A stretch of 64,000 bases of DNA, taken from the NCBI GenBank assembly GCA_019454045.1, contig SKCR01023425.1, forward strand, positions 62,001-126,000, in the 5' to 3' direction. The number at the start of each line of letters is the position of its first letter. Within the stretch, counting starts at the first letter, position 1. A model generated the notes under the pieces. The model ran no database searches, was not told the origin of the DNA, and saw nothing but the letters and a program-made list of their open reading frames with translations. The DNA comes from Zanthoxylum bungeanum. Taxonomy: Eukaryota; Streptophyta; Magnoliopsida; Sapindales; Rutaceae. The position numbers were made by a program, and so were the translations under genes. Shown here one piece after another: positions 34,577 to 46,100 of this stretch.

Positions 34577-34756
34577 AAGGCAGTGAGTAGCTGAATTGGC
34601 AAAGTATATGACTAATATCTACCTAATCACGAGTTCGATTCTCACCATAAACATTTTGTTTAAAAAATAAAACTTTCGAAAATGGTTTAAGTTGGGATTC
34701 GAACCTGGGACCATTTAAAGACTAAATAAAGACTTTGTCATTTCAGCTACACTTGT
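34577..34756. other. Two inverted tRNA-like (pol III box A/B) segments inside the MITE
   Basis: On +, TAGCTGAATTGG (34588-34599) fits the A-box consensus TRGCNNARYNGG, and GAGTTCGATTC (34631-34641) fits the B box. On -, TAGCTGAAATGA (34749-34738) and GGTTCGAATCC (34705-34695) do the same. Spacing is 43-44 bases in both. Text around the A boxes is similar in the two arms (GACAAAG/GGCAAAG). They point toward each other. I could not fold a full cloverleaf with acceptor stem, so these are not called tRNA genes. Confidence 0.5.
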
Positions 34757-35656
34757 TTCTTGTCAAAATCGTATTATTAAAAATATATATATTATAATTA
34801 TATTATCATTTACATCGGGTCGGGTCGGGTCAGACCCGATTTTTCTGACCTAAACCCGTGACCCAACCCGATATTTTGGGTCAGGTCCAAATTGACCCGA
34901 AAATGAATTTTAAAATTCATAAACCCGACTGGGTCGGGTCGTTGCGGGACCGACCCTATGAACACCCATACCTGGTGGCAGACGTCCAATGAACTACAAG
35001 CACAAGAGTATGGGGGAATTTCTGCTATTGGACATAGTCTCATATGGTAGCCTCAATCTTTACAAGTCAGTGTGTTTATTGAATTTGGTTACTTGAATTT
35101 AAGTTTCAATTCTGATTTGTTTATTGATTAAGTTTCTGTTTTTGATTTATAAGTTTGTAATTTTGTATATAAGTTTCTGTTTCAATAAATCTTATTACAT
35201 CCGTTGATTGTTTCTTTAACAATCTATAGCCGAAAATTTATTTTTGGAACAATCTGCGAATGTTGTGAAGCCTCATGTTGAGAAACCAGACAAGTTCAAA
35301 GGATTGGACTTCAAACGATGGCAATAGAAAATGTTATTTTATCTAACAATATCGAACCTTACACATGTCGTCAAGGAAGAATGCCTTGTGGCAAAAGGAG
35401 ATAATATTCCTGAGGAAAAACTCAATGCAATTGATGCATGGAAACACAATGAGTTTTTATGTATGAATTATATTTCCGAATTGCCTTGATGATTCTTTGT
35501 ATGATGTGTACAAATCTTATAAGACTGCCAAAAATCTATGGGAATCGTTGGAGAATAAATATAAGATCGAAGATGTTGGTTCATAAGTCTGTAATTTTGT
35601 ATATAAGTTTCTGTTTCAATAAATCTTATTACATTCGTTGATTGTTTCTTTAACAA

Positions 35657-36090
35657 TTATTTTATAAATTGATATAAAGATATTTTTATCCATAGAATTT
35701 GAAACATAACACCTTCCATCTGTGTCATTAGTTTTTTTAAAAAGCAAAAAGATTAGAACTCGAGTAACAAGTTAAATAAATGTACTTGAAAATCATTCGG
35801 TCACATCCTTTGGGAAAAATAATATTACCATTAGTCCCTCCCCTTAGTTAATACAATTAATTTTAACTATTTGATTAATATTAACTTATAAAATGATAAT
35901 AATAACCTCAAAACAAGATATAAATTCTTAATACTCTGTAAAAACTTCAGCTTCAAAGGAATGATATTTTATAAATAATTATACTTGTAATAAATTTATA
36001 GTATTAAAATTATATACTGCAATTAAATATGTTAAACAACAACATTAAATAATACAACAATATATTAATTATTTTATACTATAAAAATAA
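35657..36090. other. AT-rich non-coding DNA
   Basis: No ORF, repeat or RNA gene that I can support. Lies between the copia remnant and the Mutator-type MITE. Confidence 0.6.
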
Positions 36091-36099
36091 TATATTAAA

Positions 36100-36759
36100 G
36101 GGTTATTTACGTTTCACTACTAAAGTTATGATCAAATAACAATTGGGTACTATGAATATTAACATATTACATTTTACTACTAAACTTATAAAAATTTAAC
36201 ATTTTACTACTTTTCCATCCAAACCGTTAGTTGACCGTTAGTTGACCATGACATCATATTGACATCCTAAGGATAAAAGAGTCTTAACACACACATTATT
36301 ATAAATTATAAATATTATAATCAACGGTGGTAATCGTACGGCTGAATATTGGAAATAATGATTTTTGAGTATATCTCTTTTATTGTTATACTTTAGAGTA
36401 TTTTGGTTATTATGAGAATTTTAATTATTAAATTATTTGGTAAATTAAATTCTTTATTTTATTGGGTTATATGGATAATTTAGATATTGAAGTATTTTTA
36501 TAAATGTGATTGTTGATTGTATTTCTTTTAGTATTATATATAAGATTTAGATATGTTTTTTAAAGGGTATAATTATAATTTTCACTTTTATTTTATTTAG
36601 AGGATAAAACAGTCTTTTTAAAGGTCAACTGACGGTTTGGATGGAAAAGTAGTAAAATGTTAAATTTTTATAAGTTTAGTAATAAAATGTAATATGTTAA
36701 TATTCATAGTACCCAATTGCTATTTGATCATAACTTTAGTAGTAAAACGTAAATAACCC
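36100..36759. mobile_element. Mutator-type MITE with ~136-bp terminal inverted repeats
   Basis: Left arm GGGTTATTTACGTTTCACTA... to about 36236. The right arm on the other strand matches it with only a handful of mismatches over about 136 bases. The perfect 9-bp duplication TATATTAAA (36091-36099, 36760-36768) together with long inverted repeats indicates a Mutator-like element. The centre (36250-36610) is AT-rich and non-coding. The high arm similarity suggests recent activity. Confidence 0.88.
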
Positions 36760-37125
36760 TATATTAAATAATACTTTAAATAGTTTATTAAAAAATGAAA
36801 AATAAAATTGAAAATATGTGTTGAAGTTTATTTTATAGGTTTTTTTTTACAAGCTAATAAGAGAATTAAGATTTTGTATGGTTTTGAAGTTAATTTTATC
36901 TTTTTAAAAGTCAAAGTTAATCGGATGGTTAAAATTAACTTTATTAACTAACGATATGAATTAGAATTTATATATTTCAAAACTAATTAAAATATAATTA
37001 TATCAATTTTCAAAAATTAAGTGCTACTTTCCACACTATAAATACTTGGTAAGGTTTCCTCATTAATACTCTTTAAAAATTAAAAGTTATTAGTCCCACC
37101 AAAGTCTCCCAACATTACATTCGCA

Positions 37126-37394
37126 TAGGGATGACAAAAATTATTGTGAGGCCTGATATATTAGGGGCGAGTAATGATATAATTTTTTATATCCATGAAT
37201 TAGGTAGGTTGGGTACGATCGTACGAGTATTAAAATCTTCGTTAAAATATAAGTAAAATCCTCTCGTGAATGTGACCCTCACGAGGCCCGTGGCTGTCCG
37301 ATATTTTAGGAGTGGATAAGGGGATAATTTTCATATTCGTTGATTGAACGAGACAGATATATATATTGACATTTTCTATTCATTTGCATCCCTA
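37126..37394. mobile_element. Short MITE (TAGGGATG ends)
   Basis: Left end TAGGGATGACAAA, right strand TAGGGATGCAAA. Flanks ATTCGCAT and ATTGGCAC match at 6 of 8. About 270 bp, no ORF. hAT-like by end sequence. Confidence 0.5.
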
Positions 37395-37659
37395 ATTGGC
37401 ACAAAAACTAGACAAAAAAATCGCACCTTACATTCTAACAACTCATATGGTAGAATGGGGTCAATGGACGATTTAATAAATGCACTGTAATTTATCATAA
37501 GAATTTTTTTTTGAGTCTATGGGTTTCAGAAAAATCTGACTCGACCTGATTAAGCTCAATATAAGGTTAAATTAATTGAGTTCAGGTTTAGGTAAAAAAA
37601 TTCTGAGCCTGAGATTGTGTCAAACTTTAAATAAAAAAATATTTTTTTAATTATATATG

Positions 37660-38916
37660 ACACGTTCAAAAAGTGGTTCTTTACTCCCAAGTATAAGAGT
37701 GTCGAAGTAATAAAATAACCATGTAAGTCCGGGGTCAATCCACATGGAATAAATTTAATAAGATAAAATAATAATTCAACTAATAAAATAAAAATAATAA
37801 AATAAAATAGTATGATTAGGTGATTCACTATTGATATTTTAAATATAAAATAATTTTTACTTTTTATAAAATATAAATTATAATTATTTCTCAATCAATT
37901 TATTTCATAATTATCAGGTATTAATTATGCAACACATGTGATCCGTCATGTCAATAATTTATCATGTCAACTGCCAATGTACTAAATATGCCCAAACATA
38001 TAAAACCAGCCATAAAGGCGGTGATAACATCTGTCTATAACAAATTCAGTTAGGTACTCAATTATGCTAAATATATAAAACCAGTCATATAGGCTGTACC
38101 GTATTGTCTATAATTAATCAATATCTTTAATAGTCCACTCGCTCTCATTTATGAGATTCAAGTATTATCTGTGTCAATCAGGGACTGTCTATAGCTAGTC
38201 AATAGTCCTAAATAAACTGGAAAGAATATAAATTTTATTTTGAAAATTATCACAATTTATAAATATAATATAAATAAAAATTACATATATTTTCATATCA
38301 TTAGCTTCACCATATACCCCAACATGATAAAAATTAGCAGAACGAGATATAAATAAAAACACTCATAATTTTATTAATAAAAAAAAATTACAAAAAAAAA
38401 ACACACAAAAGCTTATCTCATAAAGTCTCAGAAAGACCTGTGAAAATTTGCTAAGGAAAATGAAATGTTGAACACTTCTATTTATAGAGGTGCTTAGCAC
38501 CTTTTACGCAAATTTCAAGCTGAGCTTGCAAAACACAACTTGCAATTGCAATTTCTTTCCACCGATAATGTATTTTATTTTTGTTTTTATTTTTTTATGT
38601 TTTTTTATGTTTTGTCATTTTTTTTTGTTTATTTTCATTCTTTTGTCTTTTTATTTTTGTTTTGTTTTTTTCCCTAATAATTACATACAACACATCTTGG
38701 ATTTTTCATCAATTTCGGTCTTGAAAACTTCATAATTATAAAAACTTGGCAACATCAAAGTTGTAGATCTTTGAGTCTTCTTTCATCTAGAACTGGAATC
38801 ACTTCAATCCGATATCAGAGTAAAAAATTATGGCTAAAATACGAAAATTACACATGGTTTGAATTCCTGAATTTGTACACTGTTAGAATGTCATTTCAAG
38901 TTTTTGGCCTCCAAAA
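37660..38916 (-). repeat. Old LTR remnant on the minus strand
   Basis: On the minus strand a TATA-like CTATAAATAG lies at about 38488-38478, and downstream text near 37740-37665 (CATGTGGATTGACCCCGG, CTTCGACACTCTTATACTT) parallels the 3' part of the solo LTR at 41749-43146 (CCCTGTGGGTTCGACACTC). The U3 side is interrupted by the MITE at 38917-39277. Boundaries and target duplication were not found. Confidence 0.4.
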
Positions 38917-39277
38917 TAAGGGTGGCAACGGGCCGGGCCTGGCCCTGGCTTTGAAAATCTTGGCCCGAGCCCGGCCAAAAAAAAAAGCTCGGCTCGGGCT
39001 TTTTTTTTGCCCGAATTTTAAAAAAAAAATTAAAAAAATTTAATTATTTACAAATATAAAATACATTCACACTATATGTAAAGACAATTTACAAATAAAT
39101 CACAAGTTTCATCAATAATTAATAATTTAAATGCTACAAACATATTAAAAAATATATATATATATATAATATATATATATATATGTTTTTTTTTTTGCCA
39201 AAAAATGGAAAGCCCGGCTCGGGCCCAAGCCCTAGCCAGGTTTTCATTATAGGGCCCGGGTTTTTCTGCCACCCTTA
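38917..39277. mobile_element. hAT-type MITE (TAAGGGTGGCA family), copy 1
   Basis: Perfect 11-bp terminal inverted repeat TAAGGGTGGCA. Flanks CTCCAAAA (38909-38916) and CTCTAAAA (39278-39285) match at 7 of 8. The arms are rich in GGGCCGGGC/GCCCGGC around an AT-rich centre. 361 bp, no ORF. Confidence 0.8.
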
Positions 39278-39285
39278 CTCTAAAA

Positions 39286-39869
39286 TCCAAATGTCATGTT
39301 CATTTTTCTAGTTATGCGTCCAAAGTATTATTTCACATACGTAAGAAATAAAAATCATAATAAAAATATATAAAATATTAATTTAATTATTATTTTATAA
39401 ATATGCTAAATTAAGGAGATTAATGAAACTACAAGTGTAAAATGATTAATTTTTATTTTAATAAATGTGCACTTTTTAGTGTTTATCAATATAAATTAAT
39501 TTTTAATTCTAAATATATATATTTAAAACTAAATGTTTAAGATCCATTTTTTTTAAAAAAAAAAAAAACTTAAAAACAATGAAATTTTTTATTTTTTCAT
39601 TTTAAATATTAAAATTTTCAAAAAATCAATTTAAAACTTATTTTTTGACCCGACCGAATTCGAATCCGATCAGGCTTGACAAAGGCTAGACTTGGCTCCG
39701 CCATTTTCCATCCCTACTTAAGTCATTGTTGTAGGAAAAAAAATTCGAAGTCAATAAGTTTCTAAAAATACATACTTAAGTCCGTCCAAAATCAAATTTA
39801 TTTTACTGAAATTCTTGACTAAATTTTAATAAAAAAAAATATTATAGCAAAGAATATTTTAGTCATGTT
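39286..39869. other. AT-rich non-coding DNA
   Basis: No gene seen. At 39648-39715 a block GACCCGACCGAATTCGAATC resembles the GC-rich ends of other MITEs here, but no partner end was found. Confidence 0.5.
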
Positions 39870-39874
39870 AATTA

Positions 39875-40401
39875 TGTAGGAAATTCTTCAATATATTTCA
39901 TTAAGGGTAATTCTGTCATTTGATTGGATTGGGTGCTTGTGAGGGGGTACAACCCTTTGGAGGGTTGCATCCCATCCCAAAGGATGCCCTATTGGCACCC
40001 TTCCATGCCTTATATAAGAAGGCTTTATATCCAAAACAGATATACAGAAAAACATATCCGAATTTCTGGAAGAGACATTTTGTTTTCTTTGTTTTAGAGA
40101 GAGTTTCACCACATTTCCTAGTTCGAATACTTGTCAAGGAGTGCTCTTTGGACAAGAAGGAACCAAGTTATCCTGGGAGGACATTGGCCAATTGCGAATC
40201 CGTATAGCACCTGTGACGGGGCCAATAAGTTCTTAAGGACAGAGATATCTCGACTTGGATTGAATCTATAAACTTGATTTCCAGGTTTTGTTTTAAAGGT
40301 TTTTCTGTTTTAGGGTTTCTTGCATCTAGATCTACTTTTGTTGTTTGATCTGTTTGTTTGCATGTTATATTACTGTTTAATGACACCAATATTTAACAAC
40401 A
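39875..40401 (+). repeat. Left LTR of the copia element
   Basis: TGTAGGAAATTC to TTTAACAACA, 527 bp. TATA box TATATAAG at 40011-40018. Confidence 0.92.
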
Positions 40402-40496
40402 ATCTTAAGAACTTATGTATCGTGTTATTAGATAGTAATTTGCATGTTATGGTTTGAATATTTTCTGGAAAATACGAACTGTGCATGAAAAACCCG

Positions 40497-40830
40497 TAGG
40501 GCGTTCGAACGCCCGACGCACGCGAAGGCTAAAAATTTGAATTTTCGTAAGAACGTTCGAACGCGTATTCAAACGCAACTCGAACGCAAGCCTTCTGCCT
40601 TAGAACGTTCGAACGCGTCCTAAACGTAACTCAAACGTGAACTCTCTGGAATCATTCCGTTCTAACGCGTTCACGAACGCTATACGAACGTGAACTCTCT
40701 GGAATCATACCGTTCGAACGCGTTATCAAACGCTACTCGAACGTGAACTCTCTGGAAACACTTCGTTCGAACGCGTTATCAAACGCAACACGAACACACA
40801 CACACTGGACAGTCTCGTTCGAACGTAGAT
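40497..40830 (+). repeat. Leader array of seven CGTTCGAACG palindromes at 52-53 bp spacing
   Basis: Sites start at 40502, 40554, 40606, 40658 (CGTTCTAACG, one change), 40711, 40764 and 40816. Steps are 52, 52, 52, 53, 53, 52. The first is a 16-base palindrome GGGCGTTCGAACGCCC. Most continue as CGCGTTATCAAACGC, then ACGAACGTGAACTCTCTGGA. The array lies between the LTR and gag, in the transcribed leader. Confidence 0.92.
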
Positions 40831-41748
40831 ACGAACGTGACACTAACGACTTTGTCCTGTAAGTATCATAAACTGCAAACTTTAATTAATATTAACTTGG
40901 TTAGTCATATACTGTAAACACATTAATCTTGGTAGTATAGATTTAAGTTATTATTAAGTTGTTCAATTATCACGAGCATACACATAGTGATAAAGTTGAA
41001 ATTGATTGGTTGTTGCATAATTGGTTGAGAATTTAAAGTGTAATAATACACAAGTAATTCCATCCAATCTTGATTGACATATATATCTACATTTATTATA
41101 TATCACTTTGAACAAGGTCATTCGTTGATCGTTGTGCAATTTGTCTTTCGTAGACTAATTGACCCTGTTGATTTCCAGTTACATATGGCTAGCGGAAATA
41201 TCACGGTACCGGTCTCTCACGGAGAAAAATCGGAGAAATTTGGTGGGGCAAATTTCAAACAATGGCAGAGAAAGATGCTGTTCTACCTGACAACTCTCCA
41301 GTTGGCAAAATTCATCAAAGATCCTCCGGGTCCTGTGGAGGGTGAATCCGAATTGGCCAAGGAAGAGCGAGAATAGACTTGGATGTCTGGAGACTTCCTA
41401 TGCAAGAGCTACCTTTTGGGTTGTCTTGACAATACCCTGTACAATGTGTACCAAGGAATGACTTCTGCGAAGATTCTCTGGGAATCTCTCGAGAAGAAGT
41501 ATAAAACTGAAGATGCCGGACAAAAGAAATTTGTAGTGGGTAGGTTCCTGGACTACAAGATGGTAGATTCAAGGACGGTGATGTCTCAGTTGGGTGAACT
41601 GCAATTGATCATTCATGAAATACTGGATGAGGGAATGAAACTTTGTGAGACGTTTCAAATTGCCGCCATAATTGAAAAGTTGCCTCCATCATGGAAGGAC
41701 TTCAGGAGCTATCTGAAACACAAAAAGAAGCAGATGAGCCTTGAAGAC

Positions 41749-43146
41749 TGTTGTGATATTTTATATCGTACCGCAAGTGTACGGTGTCAAGTTTTAGTAT
41801 AAATCAGTGAAAGAGTGTCGAACCCACAGGGATTGCGTTAACTCGCACTAAGTACTACAATTGATAATCCTAACTTTATTTAGAAAATAAATAATAAAGA
41901 TTTTAATAATTAAATAAAATATACAAATATTTAGATATGAGGAACTAATACGATAGAGATTCTGGATCCTGATTTCACCTAGCTGTCTCCTATGTATTTT
42001 TCATGCCAATTAATCTTTGTTCAGTTATTTTATTTATAAGTCAAGATCCTAAAATATTCACTCCCTCTCTCGAGTGCCGAGTGAAAATATTATCAACTAT
42101 AGACTTCGATATCTCTATAAAAATCCAATAGTTAACAACTCATTACGATTTGTGATTCTATGTTAACGACTTCAAAGGACTACAGATTATCTCGAACTCT
42201 ATAAAATCCTAGGCTATATTCTCTAGATCTATTCAAAATCCCCTCTCTCGAGTGATAGATTCTAAACATTCATCATCTCAAATTGTGGCCAACAATCAAG
42301 AAGCATTAAACTCAAAAGAATATAAATAAATCAATAAAACTTCATAACAAAATCAGTAATTAAAATTAAGGTTCAAGCATCAGTTACATCATTCTCCAGA
42401 ATTAAGGAGTAAATTCATGACAAAAGATAAAACAATAAATAATCAAGCCACGAATCTAATGGAAATCATTAGAGTTCTAAGAAAGAAATAAGAAGATAAA
42501 ACCCGAATTGAATCTCTTCCTCTCCGGATGTCACCGCCTTAATCTCCTCTTGACGCTCTTCAATCCTCTCCTTGGATCTCTAAAAATATGTGTTTCTGTG
42601 TTTTGTGCTCTGTATTAGCCTCCTCTTGAGTGTTGGATGTAATGTTATATTTATAGTTGAGGCATGGAGTCTTTGGGTAGCATTAGGATTATTGAAAACC
42701 CTAAAATTCTTTCCTGGAATGTGCATGCTTCTCTTCTCCGCAGCGCCGCGGCTCCTTAATTGGGCGCCGCGGCGCCAAACTCTCTGGAAATTGTATTATG
42801 AGTTTGAGGCGCCGCGGCGCCTGGATTTTGCCTTGAAGATGGCGCCGCGGCGCCTGTGTTGCTTAATGATGGGCGCCTCGGCGCCCATTGTTTGTAATGA
42901 ATGGCGCCGTGGCGCCATTCTCCCTGGAACTTGTATGGGATTTTGGCGCCTCGGCGCCATTCTTCCCTGCTCGTCCTGTGTCTTCCCGAAAGTTCCCAAA
43001 ACACGTGCAATTATTCCCCGATCCATATATTAATGCTCCTATAAATAAAACATAAAATAAATTATAAATCATATTAAATATCTCGAATTATAACAAAATA
43101 ATAAGCTGAGAATGCCATAATAAGTGGGTATAAGCCACACTTATCA
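41749..43146 (-). mobile_element. Solo LTR (1,398 bp) inserted in copia gag, opposite orientation
   Basis: On the minus strand it runs TGATAAGTGTGGCTTATACC to AAATATCACAACA, flanked by the perfect 5-bp duplication AAGAC (41744-41748, 43147-43151). Removing it and one copy restores the gag reading SLEDLSVRLR. Minus-strand TATAAATA is at 42655-42648. The downstream text CCCTGTGGGTTCGACACTC is common near the 3' end of long plant Gypsy-type LTRs. A GGCGCC dyad array lies just upstream of the TATA box. No internal domain remains, as expected after LTR-LTR recombination. Confidence 0.88.
42741..42958. repeat. Array of GGCGCC-NN-GGCGCC dyads
   Basis: Six intact sites start at 42763, 42808, 42841, 42872, 42903 and 42945 (middle dinucleotides GC, GC, GC, TC, GT, TC), with a degenerate one at 42741-42753. 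Steps are 45, 33, 31, 31 and 42. In LTR orientation (minus) the array ends about 110 bases upstream of the TATA box. Spacer text includes CTCTCTGGAA, also found between sites in the 40497-40830 array. Confidence 0.9.
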
Positions 43147-46100
43147 AAGACCTCAGTGTTCGATTGAGAATCGAGGAGGACAACAGGATGTCCGAGAAGG
43201 CCAGCTACAAGACTCTGGAGTCTAAGGCCAACATCATTGAAGGTGTAAAGGGTAGCAAAAAGAGAAAGAACAGTGGAGCTGACTCTGGGAACAAGAAGTT
43301 CAAGGGAAAATGCTACAACTGTGGAAAGAGCGGTCATATGTCAAAGGACTGCAGGAACAAGAAGTCTCAGGACAAGGGCAAGAAAAAGAAATATGAGGCA
43401 CATGTTACTGAAGGCGAGCAGCTGACTGATGATATCTCAGAGATGGAACTATCAGCAGTGGTAACCAAAGCCAACATAGTTGGGAATCCGAGAGAATGGT
43501 GGGTAGACACTGGGGCTACTCGTCATATCTGTGCAGACAGTAAGATGTTTTCCATGTACCAGAAGGTCGATGGCGGCTACCTCTCAGGTAGTTGGACAAG
43601 GCACAGTGGTTCTGAAGATGACATCCGGAAAGGAGCTAACATTGAAGAATGTACTGCACGTTCCAGATATTCGGAAGAACTTGGTCTCGGGCTCTCTTCT
43701 TAGTAAGGCTGGTTTTAAGCTTGTATTTGTTTCTGACAAGTTTGTATTGACTAAGAATGATATGTATGTAGGAAAAGGATACCTAACTGAGGTCCTTTTC
43801 AAGCTAAATGTAATGACCGTTAACCGTGCTATTAATAAAGCTAGTTCGTCTGCTTATATTATTGTGTCACAAAATGTATGACATGAGAGGTTAGGACATG
43901 TTAATTATGATACCATGCGTAAATTAATTAACATGGACCTCATACCTAAATTTGCAATTGATAGCCAACATAAGTGTGAAGCATGTGTTGAAGCAAAAAT
44001 GCATCGCGCATCATTTCATTCTATAGAACGCAGTTCTAAACCGCTAGAACTTGTACATACCGATGTATGTCACTTGAATATTGTGCAAACAAGAGGCGGT
44101 AAAAAGTACTTTGTCACTTTTATCGATGACAGCACAAGATTCTGGTATGTGTACTTGCTGAGAAGCAAAGCTGAAGCAATTGAGAGCTTCGTGCACTATA
44201 AGAACGAAGTTGAAAACCAACTTGGCCAGAAAATCAAAAGAATCAGGAGTGATAGAGGCGGTGAATACGTTTCACCATTCGGTGAATATTGTTCTGTGCA
44301 CGGAATTATTCACGAAACCACTGCTCCTTACTCTCCTCAACAGAACGGAATTGCGGAGCGCAAAAACCGAACGTTGAAGGAAATGATGAATGCCATGTTG
44401 ACAAGTTCGGGTCTACCCCAGAACTTGTGGGGGAAGCCTTGCTTTCCGCGAACTACGTTCTGAACAAGCTTCCACACAGAAGACTGGACAAGACACCATA
44501 TGAATTGTGGAAATGTTTCGTACCTTCCTACAAATACCTCAAAGTGTGGGGGTGTCTTTTCAAAGTAATGGTTCCTAAACCTAAGAAGGTTAGAATAGGA
44601 CCCAAAACTGTTGACTGTGTATTCATTGGATATGCTCACAATAGTAGTGCGTATCGATTCTTGGTACACAAGTCGGAGATTCCTGACATCAATCCAAATA
44701 TGATAATTAAGTCAAGGAATGCGATATTTTTTGAAGAGACGTTTCCTTGTAAGGAAAGACTAATAACTGGGTCTCTCAAAAGAACAGTTGATACTGTGAA
44801 GGACAGTGATCAAGTTGACCAAGAATCAGATCAACGTGTAAATGCTGAGACAATCGAGCCTAGACGTAGCAACAGAGCTAGAACGTCTAAGTCGTTTGGT
44901 CCCGATTTTCTAACATACTTGTTAGAAAATGAGCCTCAAAGTTATAAAGAAGCTGTGGCTTCTCCGGAGGCACCTCTTTGGAAAGAGGCTATTAACAGTG
45001 AGATTGATTCAATCTACAGAACCATACTTGGGAGTTGGTTGATCTTCCGCCAGGTTGTAAGCCGCTGGGCTACAAATGGATATTCAAAAGGAAGATGAAA
45101 ACGGATGGATCAATAGATAAGTATAAGGCAAGACTTGTCATAAAAGGTTATAGACAAAAGGAAGGCCTTGATTACTTTGACACCTATTCACCGGTGACTC
45201 GCATCACATCGATAAGAATGCTCATAGCCATAGCAGCTATATTTGGTCTTGAAATACATCAAATGGATGTAAAGACAGCATTCTTGAATGGTGAATTGGA
45301 TGAAGAGATTTACATGGAACAACCAGAAAGGTTTAGTGTTCCTGGACAAAAACAGAAGGTGTGCAAACTTGTAAAATCCTTGTACGGATTAAAACAAGCT
45401 CCGAAACAATGGCATGAGAAATTTGACAAAGAAATGTTGTCAAATGGGTTTAAAACCAATGAGTGTGATAAGTGTGTGTACACCAAATCAACTCAAAAAG
45501 GATATGTCATTGTGTGTCTCTATGTAGACGATATGCTGATAATTGGTAGTAATCATGGAATGATTCAGTCTACCAAAAACGTGTTATCCAGCAGATTTGA
45601 TATGAAAGATATGGGGATAGCTGATGTGATCATAGGAATAAAGATTTCTAGGATATCAGACGGATATATATTATCACAGACTCATTATATTGAGAAGATA
45701 CTCGATAAATATATCAAAGGGGATCTAAATGTGGCTATAACCCCTGTAGACCTAACTCTTCATTTATCAAAGAATACTGGTTCAAGCATATCGCAACTAG
45801 AGTATTCGAGAATCATCGGAAGTCTGATGTATCTCACGAATTGCACACGACCTGATATCGCTCAAGCTGTGAATCGGCTTAGCAGATATACGAGCAATCC
45901 ATGACACAACCACTGGAAAGCCATAGTAAGAGTTTTGAGGTATCTGAGAGAAACTTCAAAATATGGGCTACATTACGAGAGATATCCTGCTGTACTAGAG
46001 GGTTACAGCGATGCTAACTGGATATCTGATACGGTGGATTCCAAATCCACGAGTGGATTTGTTTTCACACTTGGTAATGCAGCCGTGTATGGAAATCCTC

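Larger units (their letters stand above)
34335..34970. mobile_element. hAT-type MITE with GGGTCGGGTC-rich arms
   Basis: 636 bp with terminal inverted repeat TAGGGGTGTTCA (left) and TATGGGTGTTCA (right strand), flanked by the perfect 8-bp duplication CCTGGTGG (34327-34334, 34971-34978). TAGGG fits the hAT terminal consensus. The arms are filled with GACCCG/CGGGTC words. A (TA)n tract fills the left centre, and each arm contains a tRNA-like A box and B box. No ORF. Confidence 0.8.
33895..35656 (+). mobile_element. Truncated copia remnant (LTR, gag fragment, partial LTR)
   Basis: The stretch at 35145-35229 (TTTGTATATAAGTTTCTGTT, then TTGATTGTTTCTTTAACAA) recurs at 35581-35656, so these are LTR 3' ends. 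Between them, 35230-35580 encodes a broken gag similar to that at 41185: EKPDKFKGLDFKRW, a stop, KMLFYLT, then EEKLNAIDAWKHNEF. Gag text joins directly to mid-LTR sequence at about 35580, an internal deletion. The left LTR (from about 33900, TATA-like CTATAAAAAA near 34166) is split by the MITE at 34335-34970. Confidence 0.6.

Noticed and set aside
34577..34756. Two tRNA genes
   Set aside because: A and B boxes are present, but I cannot pair an acceptor stem or a normal anticodon arm, and the segments sit inside a MITE.
37556..38735. ORFs of 112 and 81 codons in AT-rich DNA
   Set aside because: Low-complexity F/I/L/Y-rich translations, no domain, inside an LTR remnant.
42590..43033. A 147-codon + strand ORF as a gene
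   Set aside because: It runs through the GGCGCC dyad array of a solo LTR, its codons follow the repeats, and there is no domain.
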